A stretch of 64,000 nt of DNA. It comes from Arthrobacter sp. Soil762 (GTDB lineage: Bacteria; Actinomycetota; Actinomycetes; Actinomycetales; Micrococcaceae). Shown piece after piece: positions 33,541 through 43,007 of this stretch. Positions within the stretch are counted from its first letter, which is position 1. Each line of letters starts with the position of its first letter. The notes beneath the pieces were generated by a model, which worked only from the letters and a program-made list of their open reading frames with translations, was not told the DNA's origin and made no database searches. The DNA is taken from contig NZ_LMSG01000004.1 of assembly GCF_001428335.1 (NCBI RefSeq), positions 1 to 64,000 on the forward strand. Reading direction: 5' to 3'. The translations under genes and the position numbers were made by a program.

Positions 33541-35840
33541 TTGTGGTGACCTGCCCTTTCGAACCGCAGCTCGGCCGGAAGCTTGTTCCACTCGGCCTCC
33601 AGCTCACGCTCCGCGGGTGTGGGGATCAGCCCGGCGGGTGCGAAGACCTTCGACGGCCGGGCCTCGTCCTCGTTGTCAACGTTCGGCAACCCAGCGGAAT
33701 GGTTGCGGAAGGCCTTGATGGTGGCCACCAAAGCCATGGTAATGACGATGATGCTCAACACCACAAAGATGACGGACAGCCAGCCCTGGATGGCGGTGTT
33801 GCGCACCACGGCTTCCATGGCGGCAACGCTCTTGGCTGTGCCGAACTCGGTCTTGCCGTCCGCGAGTGCCTTGGTGAAGGCTGCGTTGTTGGCGAAGTAG
33901 CCGACGGCAGGCGTTGACGAGAAGATCTTCTGGTAGCTCGCGGTGATAGTCACCACGGCGGCGAACGCCAGCGGTACGGCCACGATCCAGAGGTATTTGA
34001 AGCTCCCCCGCTTGGCGACGATGGCCAGGCACACGGACAGCGCGATCGCGGCCAGCAGCTGGTTGGCGATGCCGAAGAGCGGGAACAGCGTGTTGATGCC
34101 GCCCAGCGGATCGGTCACGCCCATGAGCAGCACGGCACCCCAGGCGCCCACCATAACGGCGGTGCACAGCCAGGCTCCCGGCCGCCACGAGTGCTCCTTG
34201 AACTTCGGGATGAAGTTGCCGATGGAGTCCTGCAGCATAAAGCGCGCAACGCGTGTACCGGCGTCGACCGCGGTGAGGATAAACAGCGCCTCGAACATAA
34301 TGGCGAAGTGGTACCAGAACGCCATCAGGGCCGTCCCGCCGATGAACTGCTGCATGATGTGGGCGAGTCCCACGGCAAGTGTGGGCGCGCCGCCGGTCCG
34401 GGACACAATGCTTTGCTCCCCGACGTTGGCCGCCGTCTCCGCGAGCATGGCCGGGCTGACGTTGACCCCGGACAGGCCAAGGCCATTGACCCAGGCGGCC
34501 GCGGTTTCCACCGTGCCGCCGGTCAGGGCGGCCGGCGCGTTCATGGCGAAGTACAGCCCGCGGTCAATGGAGATGGCCGCGACCAGCGCCATGATGGCCA
34601 CAAACGACTCCATCAGCATGCCGCCGTAGCCGATGAAGCGGGTCTGGCGTTCCTTCTCGATCAGTTTCGGGGTAGTGCCCGAGGAGATCAGGGCGTGGAA
34701 GCCGGATAGCGCCCCGCAGGCAATGGTGACAAAAAGGAACGGGAACAGGGCACCGGGGAAGACCGGCCCGTTGTCCCTGCTGGCGAACTCGCTGAACGCC
34801 GGGACAGTGATCTCCGGGCGGACCACGATGATGGCCAGTGCCAGCATCACGATCACGCCGATCTTCATAAACGTGGAGAGGTAATCGCGGGGAGCCAGGA
34901 GCAGCCAGACCGGGAGGATGGCCGCGATGAAGCCGTAAACAATGAGGCCCCACGCGATGGTCACCTTGTCCAGGGTGAAGAACGCGGAGCCCCATTCGGT
35001 CTCCGCCACCAGGCCGCCGCCGATGATCGCGGCCATCAGGAGTACAAAGCCGATCAGGGAGACTTCCATGATCTTGCCCGGCCGGATGTAGCGCAGGTAG
35101 ACGCCCATAAACAGCGCAATCGGGATGGTCATGCCGACCGAGAACACGCCCCACGGGCTTTCGCCCAGGGCATTAACGACGACGAGCGCGAGGATCGCCA
35201 CGATGATCACCATGATCAGCAGCGTGGCGATCAGTGCTGCGGTACCGCCGATGACGCCCAGTTCTTCGCGGGCCATCTGGCCCAGGGAACGGCCGCCGCG
35301 GCGCATGGAGAAGAACATCACCAGGTAGTCCTGGACCGCGCCTGCGAGGACAACGCCGATGATGATCCAGATGGTGCCGGGGAGGTAGCCCATCTGGGCC
35401 GCGATGATGGGTCCGACCAGCGGGCCGGCGCCGGCGATGGCGGCGAAGTGGTGGCCGAACAGCACGTTGCGGTCCGTGCGGACATAGTCCTTGCCGTCAG
35501 CCTTGTATTCCGCCGGCGTGGCGCGGCGGTCATCCGGCTTGGTGATGAGGCGTTCGATCACTTTGGAGTAGAAGCGGTAACCGATCAGGTAGGTACAGAC
35601 CGAGGCAAAAACGAACCAGATCGCGTTGACGGTCTCGCCACGGACGATCGCCAGCATGAACCAGGCGACGCCGCCGAGCAGTGCGATGGCAGCCCAGAGG
35701 GCGATCTTGGCCGGGGTCCATTTCTTGTCCTCAGCCTCGCGGACGGCCTCATCCACGGCCGTTGGCGGAAGCTTCGGATCAGCGGTCAATGGGCCTCTTC
35801 CTTTCGCTGCACGTACCGGTTCGTCAGGCCTGCTGGCCAT
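33537..35840 (-). CDS. cstA: CstA-family pyruvate/peptide transporter
   Basis: A 767-residue membrane protein with about 16-18 hydrophobic segments after a hydrophilic N-terminus of around 45 residues. FGHHFAAIAGAGPLVGPIIAAQMGYLPG is the characteristic CstA signature. Members import pyruvate or peptides when carbon is limiting; which one applies here cannot be told. AAGGAGGAGAC precedes the ATG, a strong ribosome site. It is the first gene of cstA-ybdD. Confidence 0.93.
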   Translation of the reverse strand: MASRPDEPVRAAKGRGPLTADPKLPPTAVDEAVREAEDKKWTPAKIALWAAIALLGGVAWFMLAIVRGETVNAIWFVFASVCTYLIGYRFYSKVIERLITKPDDRRATPAEYKADGKDYVRTDRNVLFGHHFAAIAGAGPLVGPIIAAQMGYLPGTIWIIIGVVLAGAVQDYLVMFFSMRRGGRSLGQMAREELGVIGGTAALIATLLIMVIIVAILALVVVNALGESPWGVFSVGMTIPIALFMGVYLRYIRPGKIMEVSLIGFVLLMAAIIGGGLVAETEWGSAFFTLDKVTIAWGLIVYGFIAAILPVWLLLAPRDYLSTFMKIGVIVMLALAIIVVRPEITVPAFSEFASRDNGPVFPGALFPFLFVTIACGALSGFHALISSGTTPKLIEKERQTRFIGYGGMLMESFVAIMALVAAISIDRGLYFAMNAPAALTGGTVETAAAWVNGLGLSGVNVSPAMLAETAANVGEQSIVSRTGGAPTLAVGLAHIMQQFIGGTALMAFWYHFAIMFEALFILTAVDAGTRVARFMLQDSIGNFIPKFKEHSWRPGAWLCTAVMVGAWGAVLLMGVTDPLGGINTLFPLFGIANQLLAAIALSVCLAIVAKRGSFKYLWIVAVPLAFAAVVTITASYQKIFSSTPAVGYFANNAAFTKALADGKTEFGTAKSVAAMEAVVRNTAIQGWLSVIFVVLSIIVITMALVATIKAFRNHSAGLPNVDNEDEARPSKVFAPAGLIPTPAERELEAEWNKLPAELRFERAGHHK

Positions 35841-35974
35841 GTCTCCTCCTTGAGATTTGGTGCTTCTGTGAGTTGCTCAAAGGCACCCTACCAACGCCGC
35901 ACCAACGAGGAGGCGGCATTGTGCCCGCGCCGCGTGTCATTGCGGTGAACGGCGGGCGGGCGGCGCCGAGCGCA

Positions 35975-36010
35975 CAAAAGCCCCCGTTCAGGGTTTCCTG
36001 GACGGAGGCC
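35975..36010 (-). terminator. Intrinsic terminator after the DUF1540 gene
   Basis: On the minus strand GGCCTCCGTCCAGG and CCTGAACGGGGGC pair with one mismatch around a short loop, followed by TTTTGTG. Confidence 0.65.
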
Positions 36011-36040
36011 TTCGTGACTAATCCCGAGCGGGAGCCGTGG

Positions 36041-36325
36041 CTACGCGTGTGCGTAAGTAAGGCAGTCCGCGTTGTCAGCGCCGGGGCCCACGTGGACTTC
36101 CGCAGCGTTGCACATCAGGTGGTCGTTGTGGACGCACTCGGAGCGCTGGCATGCTCCGACATCCGCCAGGACCTTGGGCAGGCCGCCGTGCGTGCCGGTA
36201 TCGATGAACGTGGCGCAGCTGGCGTGGTCTTTGCTCCCGCCAACCGTGATGGCGTGGGCCGTACAGCCTTCATGGTCATTAAACGAGCAACGGGTAACAC
36301 TGCAATCGGCAACATGCGTTGTCAT
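36041..36325 (-). CDS. DUF1540 protein with tandem Cys-rich units
   Basis: A 94-residue protein made of two DUF1540 units, each with four Cys: DCSVTRCSFNDHEGC...SC and ACQRSECVHNDHLMC...DC. The spacing suggests metal binding. Function is unknown. ATG 36325 is chosen because GGAGGGACC lies about ten bases upstream and the family begins here; the open frame to 36442 is ignored. It appears monocistronic. Confidence 0.85.
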   Translation of the reverse strand: MTTHVADCSVTRCSFNDHEGCTAHAITVGGSKDHASCATFIDTGTHGGLPKVLADVGACQRSECVHNDHLMCNAAEVHVGPGADNADCLTYAHA

Positions 36326-36463
36326 AAGAGGTCCCTCCGTACTTCGGCCGCCCGGGACGGACAGCGTGCTAAGCCCCACGGTAGGCCTGTTAGGCCCAAT
36401 CAAAAAGACCCAACTGTGTGACCTAATTCCGGCCCTGCCCATTCGGCTGCCGCGGCAGACCGC

Positions 36464-39223
36464 TCAGGTCCCCACCTCCCGGCGGGACACCGGGAGCCTC
36501 GCCCGGGTAAACAGCCAAGCCAAGGCCGCACCGGTGAGCGGCACTGCGATCAGCAGCGCCACGAGCTGGAGCCAGGGAACGACGGCGGTCCGCGCCATCC
36601 CGGTGGCCGTCACCAGCAGCACGGCGGGCACTATCCCGGCAACACTTCCCAACACGGTTCCGAGCCCCGCCGTCATCAGCGCCTGGGAACCTGCGAGCGC
36701 CTTCCGCAGGCGCGGGGCCGCACCCACGCCGGCAAGCGTCACGTGGTCCTTCTGCGAGTCCGCCATGGACAGGCCCGTGGTGATGCCTGCCGCGCTGAGC
36801 GTGATCAGCGCGCCCAGGCCCACGATGGACCAGAGGATCAGCGAGTCGTCCTGCTCCGGTCCGCGCTCGATAAGCGGGGTCCCGTAGCGGTCCTTGTAGA
36901 TGCCGGCGAGCGCTTCGGACATTTTGTCCATCTGGACGGCATCAGGGTAGGCGCTGAACTGGACCAGCAGCGCGCTGTCATCCACGCGCATTCCGGCCGT
37001 CGCTGCCGCCACGGGGGAAACTACGCCGTAGTACTGCACCTTAACTGCCGGCTCCAGCACGGCCGCGGCAACTTCCGTCTGTCCCGTCTCCACGTAGCCC
37101 TGGAAGACACCAGTGGCCGGATTGCCCGGCGCGGGCTTCCGCATGTCCTTCGCCACCAGGGACGCGTGCCCGTCGCGGACGAACACGGGGTTGGTCACCA
37201 CCATGCCACCGGCCGCCAACACGTCGCGGGCTTCGGCCGTGGGCACCGTTCCGAACAGCCTTTCCACGTCATCGGCCGTTCCGACGATGACGGAGTCAAC
37301 ACTTCCCTGCGTCTCGTACGGACGCATCGCTCCCTGGCAGCGCCAATCCTCCGGATCCCGGACACGCTGATGGCCGGCGGTCACGGGGCACGCGTTACCC
37401 TCGGGTGTGGCCAGCGAATATTGCAGGCAGCTCGTCGTCGGCGTTTGCGCTGGCGACGCGTCAGCCAGTTCGGGCCGCACGTCGCAGTTCCGGATGGCGG
37501 CCGTGCGCAACACGCTGGTCCATTCGACGGTGTCCACTGCTCCATTCAGGGCGGACACCACCTCTGCGGGGTCGATCCGCAGTGGGTCCGGCATTGTTCC
37601 GTCAGCCAGTGGAGGCTGCCACACGGATAACGGCAGGACTGCCTGGTTTTTCAACGCGGACCAGTAGTGGTTTTGCTGCTCGTTCGCCTGCTGGCTGGCG
37701 GCCAGCACCATGCCGGCACTGGCGAGGGCGGCGGCGGCAAGGACGGCGGCAACAGCTGGAACAGTACGGCCGCGGTTGCGGGAAGAGTCCCGGGCGGCCA
37801 TGCGCGCAGCCAGCGGAAGGCGTCCGGCACGCTTGCCAAGGAACGCCACCACCTTGCCGGTCAGCAGGACCAGGGACGCAACGCCCAGTACCGCGCCACC
37901 CAGCAGGAACCAGAGAATCACCGGCGTCCTTGAGAAGAACACATCAGGGTCTTCGCTGCTGACGGCAAGCCATGAGCCGACGGCAAGTGACACGGCAGCC
38001 ACTCCCAGCAGGACAGTACCCACCACGGTGGACGATTTGCCGGCCGACGCCGGCGCCCGCCCAGATTTGAGCGCGCCCAGAACGGCCTGCCGCGCCACCT
38101 GCCGCGCGGGCGCAAGGGCAGCCAGCAGACAGGCGACATAGCCCATAACCATCACAAGGACCGTCAACAACGCGTCCGGATGGAAGCCCGGGAAACGGAC
38201 CGATCCGCTCAGGCGTGCCACGATTACCACCGCGGCGGCCGCTGCCAGACCCACAGCGGCGCCGGCTGCTACGCCAACGCCGCCGAGCCACAGACCGGCC
38301 GCCATCACCACCGAGCGGATGGTGGGGCTTTCGGCCCCCGTCGCGGCGAGCAGGGCCAGCTCCCGGACCTGTCCCTTGGCGCCCACGGCAAACGCGGCTC
38401 CCGCCAACAGCCCCACCTCCAGCAATGCCAATGCGCCCAGCAGCGCCCCGGCCGCGTAGGTGGTGAGCGGCAGCGCCGCGCTGGTTGAGGTGGCCTTGAT
38501 GGCCGACACGGTTGGCTCGCGGACAGCAGAGTCCGGTGGAACCGGAAGACTCATGTCACCCTGGCCGGGCTTGAGGTAAACGATGGAGTTGCTGTCCGAA
38601 TAGCCCGCATCGCGGAGCGTTCCGACCGCAACAAACGTCCCGGCCGACGTCGCCAGCTCCTCCCCCAGTCCCAGACCGAACCGCTCCAGCAGCCCCGGCG
38701 ACACGAGCATCTCGGCATCAGTCCCGGGGGCCCTGCCGTCCAGCAGGGTGTATTTTCCGGCAAATGCCGGGGCCAGGGCGTCCACCGCTCGGCCCATCAC
38801 ACGCACGTCCGCCGCACCCGACTCGGCGGTGAGGTCGAGGGTGGATTCTGTGAGCACGTCGTAGCCGGCTGGAATCGCGTCCTGCGGATCAGTCGGCGTG
38901 AAGTCCGGGTTGCTTTCCCAGTCATTCGTGGTGATGCGCAGCTCTTCGACCGGGTCCTGGACCATGGCTCCATTTGCCATGGGCATGGGCCGGAACCGCG
39001 CCTGCGTGGTGCCGAGCTGGTACTGCACGCGCTCGGCGGCGGTCTCCTGGGTGCTCTGGACCAGTGTGACCGCCCCCGTCATTGCGGCCACGGGGAGCAT
39101 GATCAGCAGGACGATTAGAAGGGACCGCCCTTTGTGGCGGCGGATATCGCGCCGCGCCATCCGCACGGCGACGCGGAAAGCCTGCCGGCGCCCGCCGGGC
39201 GCCGGGTCGAGGGTGAGGGCCAC
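36464..39223 (-). CDS. FtsX-type ABC transporter permease
   Basis: A 919-residue membrane protein with an N-terminal transmembrane segment (LLIVLLIMLPVAAMTG), a large outer region, two FtsX/MacB-like permease blocks and a final helix. It works with the ATPase encoded just upstream. GTG 39223 is chosen because it lies one base after the ATPase stop; the frame is open to 39343 but that extension is antisense-like shadow. Substrates of such actinobacterial systems range from antibiotics to lipids; here it is unknown. Confidence 0.88.
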   Translation of the reverse strand: MALTLDPAPGGRRQAFRVAVRMARRDIRRHKGRSLLIVLLIMLPVAAMTGAVTLVQSTQETAAERVQYQLGTTQARFRPMPMANGAMVQDPVEELRITTNDWESNPDFTPTDPQDAIPAGYDVLTESTLDLTAESGAADVRVMGRAVDALAPAFAGKYTLLDGRAPGTDAEMLVSPGLLERFGLGLGEELATSAGTFVAVGTLRDAGYSDSNSIVYLKPGQGDMSLPVPPDSAVREPTVSAIKATSTSAALPLTTYAAGALLGALALLEVGLLAGAAFAVGAKGQVRELALLAATGAESPTIRSVVMAAGLWLGGVGVAAGAAVGLAAAAAVVIVARLSGSVRFPGFHPDALLTVLVMVMGYVACLLAALAPARQVARQAVLGALKSGRAPASAGKSSTVVGTVLLGVAAVSLAVGSWLAVSSEDPDVFFSRTPVILWFLLGGAVLGVASLVLLTGKVVAFLGKRAGRLPLAARMAARDSSRNRGRTVPAVAAVLAAAALASAGMVLAASQQANEQQNHYWSALKNQAVLPLSVWQPPLADGTMPDPLRIDPAEVVSALNGAVDTVEWTSVLRTAAIRNCDVRPELADASPAQTPTTSCLQYSLATPEGNACPVTAGHQRVRDPEDWRCQGAMRPYETQGSVDSVIVGTADDVERLFGTVPTAEARDVLAAGGMVVTNPVFVRDGHASLVAKDMRKPAPGNPATGVFQGYVETGQTEVAAAVLEPAVKVQYYGVVSPVAAATAGMRVDDSALLVQFSAYPDAVQMDKMSEALAGIYKDRYGTPLIERGPEQDDSLILWSIVGLGALITLSAAGITTGLSMADSQKDHVTLAGVGAAPRLRKALAGSQALMTAGLGTVLGSVAGIVPAVLLVTATGMARTAVVPWLQLVALLIAVPLTGAALAWLFTRARLPVSRREVGT

Positions 39224-39224
39224 G

Positions 39225-39962
39225 TCAGTTGCCAGCCTGCGCGAAGAGCATGGCGGGATCGTGCATGGCAACTGCCTGGTCCACGATCCGGCCGTCCCGG
39301 AGGAACACCACCCGGTCAGCCCACGCGGCATGCCGGGCCTCATGGGTCACCAGCATCACGGCCGCACCGGCATCGGCACGTCCGCGAAGCACCTCCATAA
39401 CGCCATGGCCGGTGGTGGAATCCAGGGCTCCCGTGGGTTCGTCGGCCAGGATCAGCCGGCGGTCGCCCACGATGGCCCGCGCGATGGCCACCCGCTGCTG
39501 CTGTCCGCCGGACATCTGGTCCATAAAGCGGTCCGCGAGTTCCGGGATGCCCACCTGCCGCAGCGCATCGAGGGCCTGGCGTTGCGCCTTCCTGGTGGCC
39601 GTCCCATCCAGCTCCAGCGGCAGCGCCACGTTCTCGGCAGCCGTCAGGGTGGGGACAAGGTTGAAGTCCTGGAAGACGTAGCCGACGGCGCGGCGGCGCA
39701 ACCGGGCGAGTTCGTTCAGTCCCAGCCCGCCCAGGGGTGTCGATTCCACAAAGACACCGCCCGACGTCGGCCGGTCAAGTCCCCCGGCCAGCGCCAGGAG
39801 GGAGGACTTCCCGGAACCTGACGGACCCATCACGGCGACGAACTCGCCGGCCCTGATACTCAGGTCTATCTCGCGCAACGCGGCGACCGCCGTCGCGCCT
39901 TCACCGAACGTCCTGCTGACCCTGGCGAGTTCCAGGACCTGCTGCGGCCCCTGGACGCTCAT
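39225..39962 (-). CDS. ABC transporter ATP-binding protein (MacB/LolD type)
   Basis: A 245-residue ATPase with Walker A GPSGSGKSSLLAL, signature MSGGQQQRVAIARA, Walker B LILADEPTGALD and the H-loop in LVTHEARHA. ATG 39962 overlaps the padR stop by four bases. Together with the FtsX-type permease it forms an exporter or lipoprotein-release style machine controlled by the PadR regulator. Confidence 0.93.
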   Translation of the reverse strand: MSVQGPQQVLELARVSRTFGEGATAVAALREIDLSIRAGEFVAVMGPSGSGKSSLLALAGGLDRPTSGGVFVESTPLGGLGLNELARLRRRAVGYVFQDFNLVPTLTAAENVALPLELDGTATRKAQRQALDALRQVGIPELADRFMDQMSGGQQQRVAIARAIVGDRRLILADEPTGALDSTTGHGVMEVLRGRADAGAAVMLVTHEARHAAWADRVVFLRDGRIVDQAVAMHDPAMLFAQAGN

Positions 39963-40570
39963 CGGCGGATGTCCGCGATGAGCGGGGCAGCCTCTTCCAC
40001 AGTGACCCCGTTGGACGATTTGCGTGGTGAGGCCTGGCCTGCGGCCTGCGCCTGCTGCAGCATCCGGGCCTCGCAAAGATCCAGCCAGCGGACCTCCGCT
40101 TCCGTCTGGAAGATCAGTGAATCCAGCACCAGCAGCCAGGCGGTATCCGCCGCCCGCTGGTTGGCGGCCGTGTCGCGCCGGGCCTTGGTGTAGTCCTGCA
40201 GCGCCCGGATGGACGCCACCCGCTGGGCCTGGATGATGGCCTGCACATCCACGCCCGGCAGCGTGACAGCGAGCGCCAGTTTGATGGCCAGCTCGTTCCG
40301 GGGCGGGTTGTTGCGCTCCACGGGGGCGGCAAACCAGTTCTGCACTTCCGCCTTGCCGGCGGCGGTGATGCTGTAGACCACGTGGCCTTCGCCGTCACTG
40401 CCGTCCTTGCTGACCAGGCCGTCGCGTTCCAGCCTGTCCAGCGTGGTGTATACCTGCCCGATGTTCAGGGGCCAGGTGGACCCGGTGCGGTTCTCGAATT
40501 CAACCCTGAGCTGGTAGCCGTAACGCGGCTGGTCCTGCAGCAGGGCAAGGAGGCTGTGGCGGATGGACAT
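39959..40570 (-). CDS. PadR-family transcriptional regulator
   Basis: A 203-residue regulator with an N-terminal winged helix (SIRHSLLALLQDQPRYGYQL and VYTTLDRLERDGLV are the family motifs) and a long helical C-terminal dimerisation part. It starts at ATG 40570 with AGGAGC upstream. It is the first gene of padR-ATPase-permease, and a strong inverted repeat sits between its promoter and start, so it probably represses its own operon until a ligand, perhaps the transported compound, binds. Confidence 0.9.
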   Translation of the reverse strand: MSIRHSLLALLQDQPRYGYQLRVEFENRTGSTWPLNIGQVYTTLDRLERDGLVSKDGSDGEGHVVYSITAAGKAEVQNWFAAPVERNNPPRNELAIKLALAVTLPGVDVQAIIQAQRVASIRALQDYTKARRDTAANQRAADTAWLLVLDSLIFQTEAEVRWLDLCEARMLQQAQAAGQASPRKSSNGVTVEEAAPLIADIRR

Positions 40571-40596
40571 GATGCTCCTAGCGGTGGCGTCAGCGT

Positions 40597-40630
40597 CGGT
40601 ATGCACGGACCCCAAGACCCGTGCATACCG
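40597..40630. promoter_or_regulatory. Putative PadR operator
   Basis: A perfect inverted repeat with 12-bp arms, CGGTATGCACGG and CCGTGCATACCG, separated by ten bases. It lies 27 bases upstream of the padR start and directly downstream of a possible -10 (TATACG on the minus strand, 40631-40636), a suitable position for repression. Confidence 0.65.
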
Positions 40631-40689
40631 CGTATAGAGTGAGGCTAACCCAGTCCGCGGCCCAAAGCAATACTCAGTATCTACCCGGC

Positions 40690-41673
40690 CTACATAACCA
40701 GCAGGACCTTGCCCACATGGTCGCCGCTGTCGAAGTACCGATGGGCGGCCGCAACCTGGTCCAGCGGGAAGGTCTTGGCCACCAGCGGGCGGATCCGGCC
40801 GTCCGTGATGAGGGGCCACACGGATTCGCGCACTGCGTTCATGATGGCGCCCTTTTCCGCCACCGGGCGTGGCCTCAGTGCCGTGGCAACCACTGCCGCA
40901 CGCTTCCGCAGGAGCTGGCCAAGATCCAGTTCCCCCTTGGCCCCGCCCTGCAGGCCGATGACAACGAGCCGGCCGTAGTCAGCGAGCGCATCGACGTTCT
41001 GCGCCAGGTACTTGGCACCGACGACGTCGAGGATCACGTCGGCACCCTTGCCGCCGTTCTGCCGCCGCAGGCTGTCCGGAAAGTCCTCTTCGGTGTAGTT
41101 GATGGCGATGTCTGCTCCCAGGAACGCCTTCGCGGTCCCCACCTTTTCCGCGGTTCCCGCGGTGGTGGCCACCTTGGCGCCGAAGGCCTTGGCCATCTGG
41201 ATGGCCATGGTGCCGATCCCGCCGGTGGCGCCGTGGATCAGGACCGTCTCGCCCGCCTGCAGCTGCGCCGTCATGATCAGATTGGAGTAGACCGTCGCTG
41301 CGACTTCCGGCAGCGACGCAGCGGTGACCACATCAACGCCGTCGGGAATCCTCAGGACCTGTTCCGCCGGCACCGCAACCTGCTCCGCGTAGCCTCCGCC
41401 GGACAGCAGAGCCACCACTTTGTCACCCACGGAGAACGCTTTGGTGACGCCCGGACCGAAGCCCGCGATCCGCCCGGAGACTTCCAGCCCGGGGATCTCG
41501 GAGGCGCCGGGCGGAGGAGGGTAGTAGCCCCTGCGCTGCTGCACGTCCGCGCGGTTCAGGCCGGCGGCAACGACGTCGATCAATACCTCACCGTGCCCGG
41601 GCACCGGAGCGTCCACGTCGCGGACTTCCAGCACCTCCGGACCGCCAGGCTCTGATATGTAGACGGCTTTCAT
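40690..41673 (-). CDS. NAD(P)H quinone oxidoreductase, zinc-free MDR family (PIG3-like)
   Basis: A 327-residue medium-chain dehydrogenase/reductase. GHGEVLIDVVAAGLNRADVQQRRGYYPPPPG is split here as the PIG3/quinone-reductase N-terminal pattern, and LIHGATGGIGTMAIQMAKAFGA is the NADPH-binding loop. ATG 41673 has GGGAG upstream and fits the family start. It likely reduces quinones or enals in the cytoplasm. Confidence 0.9.
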   Translation of the reverse strand: MKAVYISEPGGPEVLEVRDVDAPVPGHGEVLIDVVAAGLNRADVQQRRGYYPPPPGASEIPGLEVSGRIAGFGPGVTKAFSVGDKVVALLSGGGYAEQVAVPAEQVLRIPDGVDVVTAASLPEVAATVYSNLIMTAQLQAGETVLIHGATGGIGTMAIQMAKAFGAKVATTAGTAEKVGTAKAFLGADIAINYTEEDFPDSLRRQNGGKGADVILDVVGAKYLAQNVDALADYGRLVVIGLQGGAKGELDLGQLLRKRAAVVATALRPRPVAEKGAIMNAVRESVWPLITDGRIRPLVAKTFPLDQVAAAHRYFDSGDHVGKVLLVM

Positions 41674-41782
41674 GGAGAACTCCCGTTTTCTAGCTGATTC
41701 GTGCCCCAGAACCAGTGTGCACCGGACGCACGGCAGACTCTGTTTTGTTGCAGCCAACTGCCTATGAAACACTACTCGTTAG

Positions 41783-41870
41783 GGAAGGTTGTCCGAGCGG
41801 CCGAAGGAGCTAGTCTTGAAAACTAGTGTGCGGTAACCCCGTACCAAGAGTTCGAATCTCTTACCTTCCG
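41783..41870 (+). tRNA. tRNA-Ser (anticodon UGA)
   Basis: An 88-base class II tRNA: acceptor GGAAGGT pairs with ACCTTCC, the anticodon arm CTAGT-CTTGAAA-ACTAG reads TGA, and a long variable arm (GTGTGCGGTAACCCCGTAC) precedes the T arm. CCA is not encoded. It reads UCA and UCG-type codons. Confidence 0.96.
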
Positions 41871-41876
41871 CGAATG

Positions 41877-41914
41877 AACCCCGGTACGCCACGTGATGGC
41901 GGGCCGGGGTTCTT
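41877..41914 (+). terminator. Intrinsic terminator after tRNA-Ser(UGA)
   Basis: AACCCCGG (41877-41884) pairs with CCGGGGTT (41904-41911), followed by a short T-rich end. Confidence 0.65.
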
Positions 41915-42016
41915 CGTTTAACGGGCTCGCGGGCCGCCACACCGGAACCATTGAAACTGTCGGAGCCCGAACATAGGGTCGTTCCTGTTGCCACCCATCG
42001 ACAGAAAGAGCTCACC

Positions 42017-42784
42017 ATGCCTGCACCCGAGATCACCCCCGGCGCACCCTGCTGGATCGACCTCATGACCTCAGACATCACCAAAGCCCGCGAGTTCTAC
42101 GGCGAACTCTTCGGCTGGGAGTACGAGACCGGCGACGAGGAGAAGTACGGCGGCTACACCACCGCACGCAAGAACGGCAAGACCGTGGCCGGGCTCATGC
42201 AGAAGGATGAGGGCCAGGCCGGCATGCCGGACGTTTGGTCCACATACCTCCGCTCGGACGACGCCGAGGCCACCGCCTCCGCCGTCACGGCCAACGGCGG
42301 CCAGGTTCACATGCCGCCCATGGATGTTCCGGAGCAGGGCCACATGGCCATCTTCGGCGACGCCGCCGGCGCGGCCGTCGGCGTGTGGCAGCCGCGCGAA
42401 ATGAAAGGGTACGAGCTCGTGGCCGAGCCCGGCACGGCCGCGTGGCACGAGCTCCACACCAAGGACTACGACGCCGCCGTGAAGTTCTACCAGGACGTGT
42501 TTGGCTGGGAAACTTCTGTCTTGAGCGATACGCCCGAATTCCGGTACACCACCCTGGGTGCCGGGGACTCCGCCAAGGCAGGCATCATGGACGCCTCCGG
42601 CTACCTGCCGGCTGAGGTTCCCTCCAATTGGCAGGTCTACTTCAACGTCGAAGATGCGGACGCGTCGATTGAGAAGGCCGTTTCGCTCGGAGCCACCGTG
42701 GTCGACGGCCCGGACGATTCCCCGTTCGGGCGCCTCGCCACCCTGACCGACCCCACTGGAGCCATGTTCAAGATCGTTGCATAA
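42017..42784 (+). CDS. Two-domain VOC family protein (glyoxalase-like)
   Basis: A 255-residue protein with two vicinal-oxygen-chelate domains, near 8-125 (PCWIDLMTSDITKAREFYGELFGWEY) and 137-255 (AAWHELHTKDYDAAVKFYQDVFGWE). Both halves keep the paired beta-alpha-beta-beta-beta pattern. Members act as glyoxalases, dioxygenases or resistance proteins; here the activity is unknown. GAAAGAG lies upstream of ATG 42017. A terminator follows. Confidence 0.9.
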   Translation: MPAPEITPGAPCWIDLMTSDITKAREFYGELFGWEYETGDEEKYGGYTTARKNGKTVAGLMQKDEGQAGMPDVWSTYLRSDDAEATASAVTANGGQVHMPPMDVPEQGHMAIFGDAAGAAVGVWQPREMKGYELVAEPGTAAWHELHTKDYDAAVKFYQDVFGWETSVLSDTPEFRYTTLGAGDSAKAGIMDASGYLPAEVPSNWQVYFNVEDADASIEKAVSLGATVVDGPDDSPFGRLATLTDPTGAMFKIVA

Positions 42785-42801
42785 GTAAATTCCTTCGACG
42801 A

Positions 42802-42847
42802 AATACCGGCCGGCAGCTTCCCTTGAAGCTACCGGCCGGTATTGTTT
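42802..42847 (+). terminator. Intrinsic terminator after the VOC gene
   Basis: AATACCGGCCGG (42802-42813) pairs perfectly with CCGGCCGGTATT (42832-42843), then TGTTTT. Confidence 0.85.
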
Positions 42848-43007
42848 TGCCCCACGGACGTTTCGCCAAATGCACCCACCATCAATCCTGCGTTCATTCG
42901 GCGCTGCTTTGCTGTGCCGGACACCACCTGATCACGCGTGTTGTCCGGCCATTGTCCGTAGGTACTACCCGGACACACTCCATCGGGTCCCCTACCGGGA
43001 CACCCCT

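Noticed and set aside
42880-42905. PHO box upstream of the secreted nuclease/nucleotidase
   Set aside because: Only one GTTCATTCGGC unit is present and no phased second unit follows.
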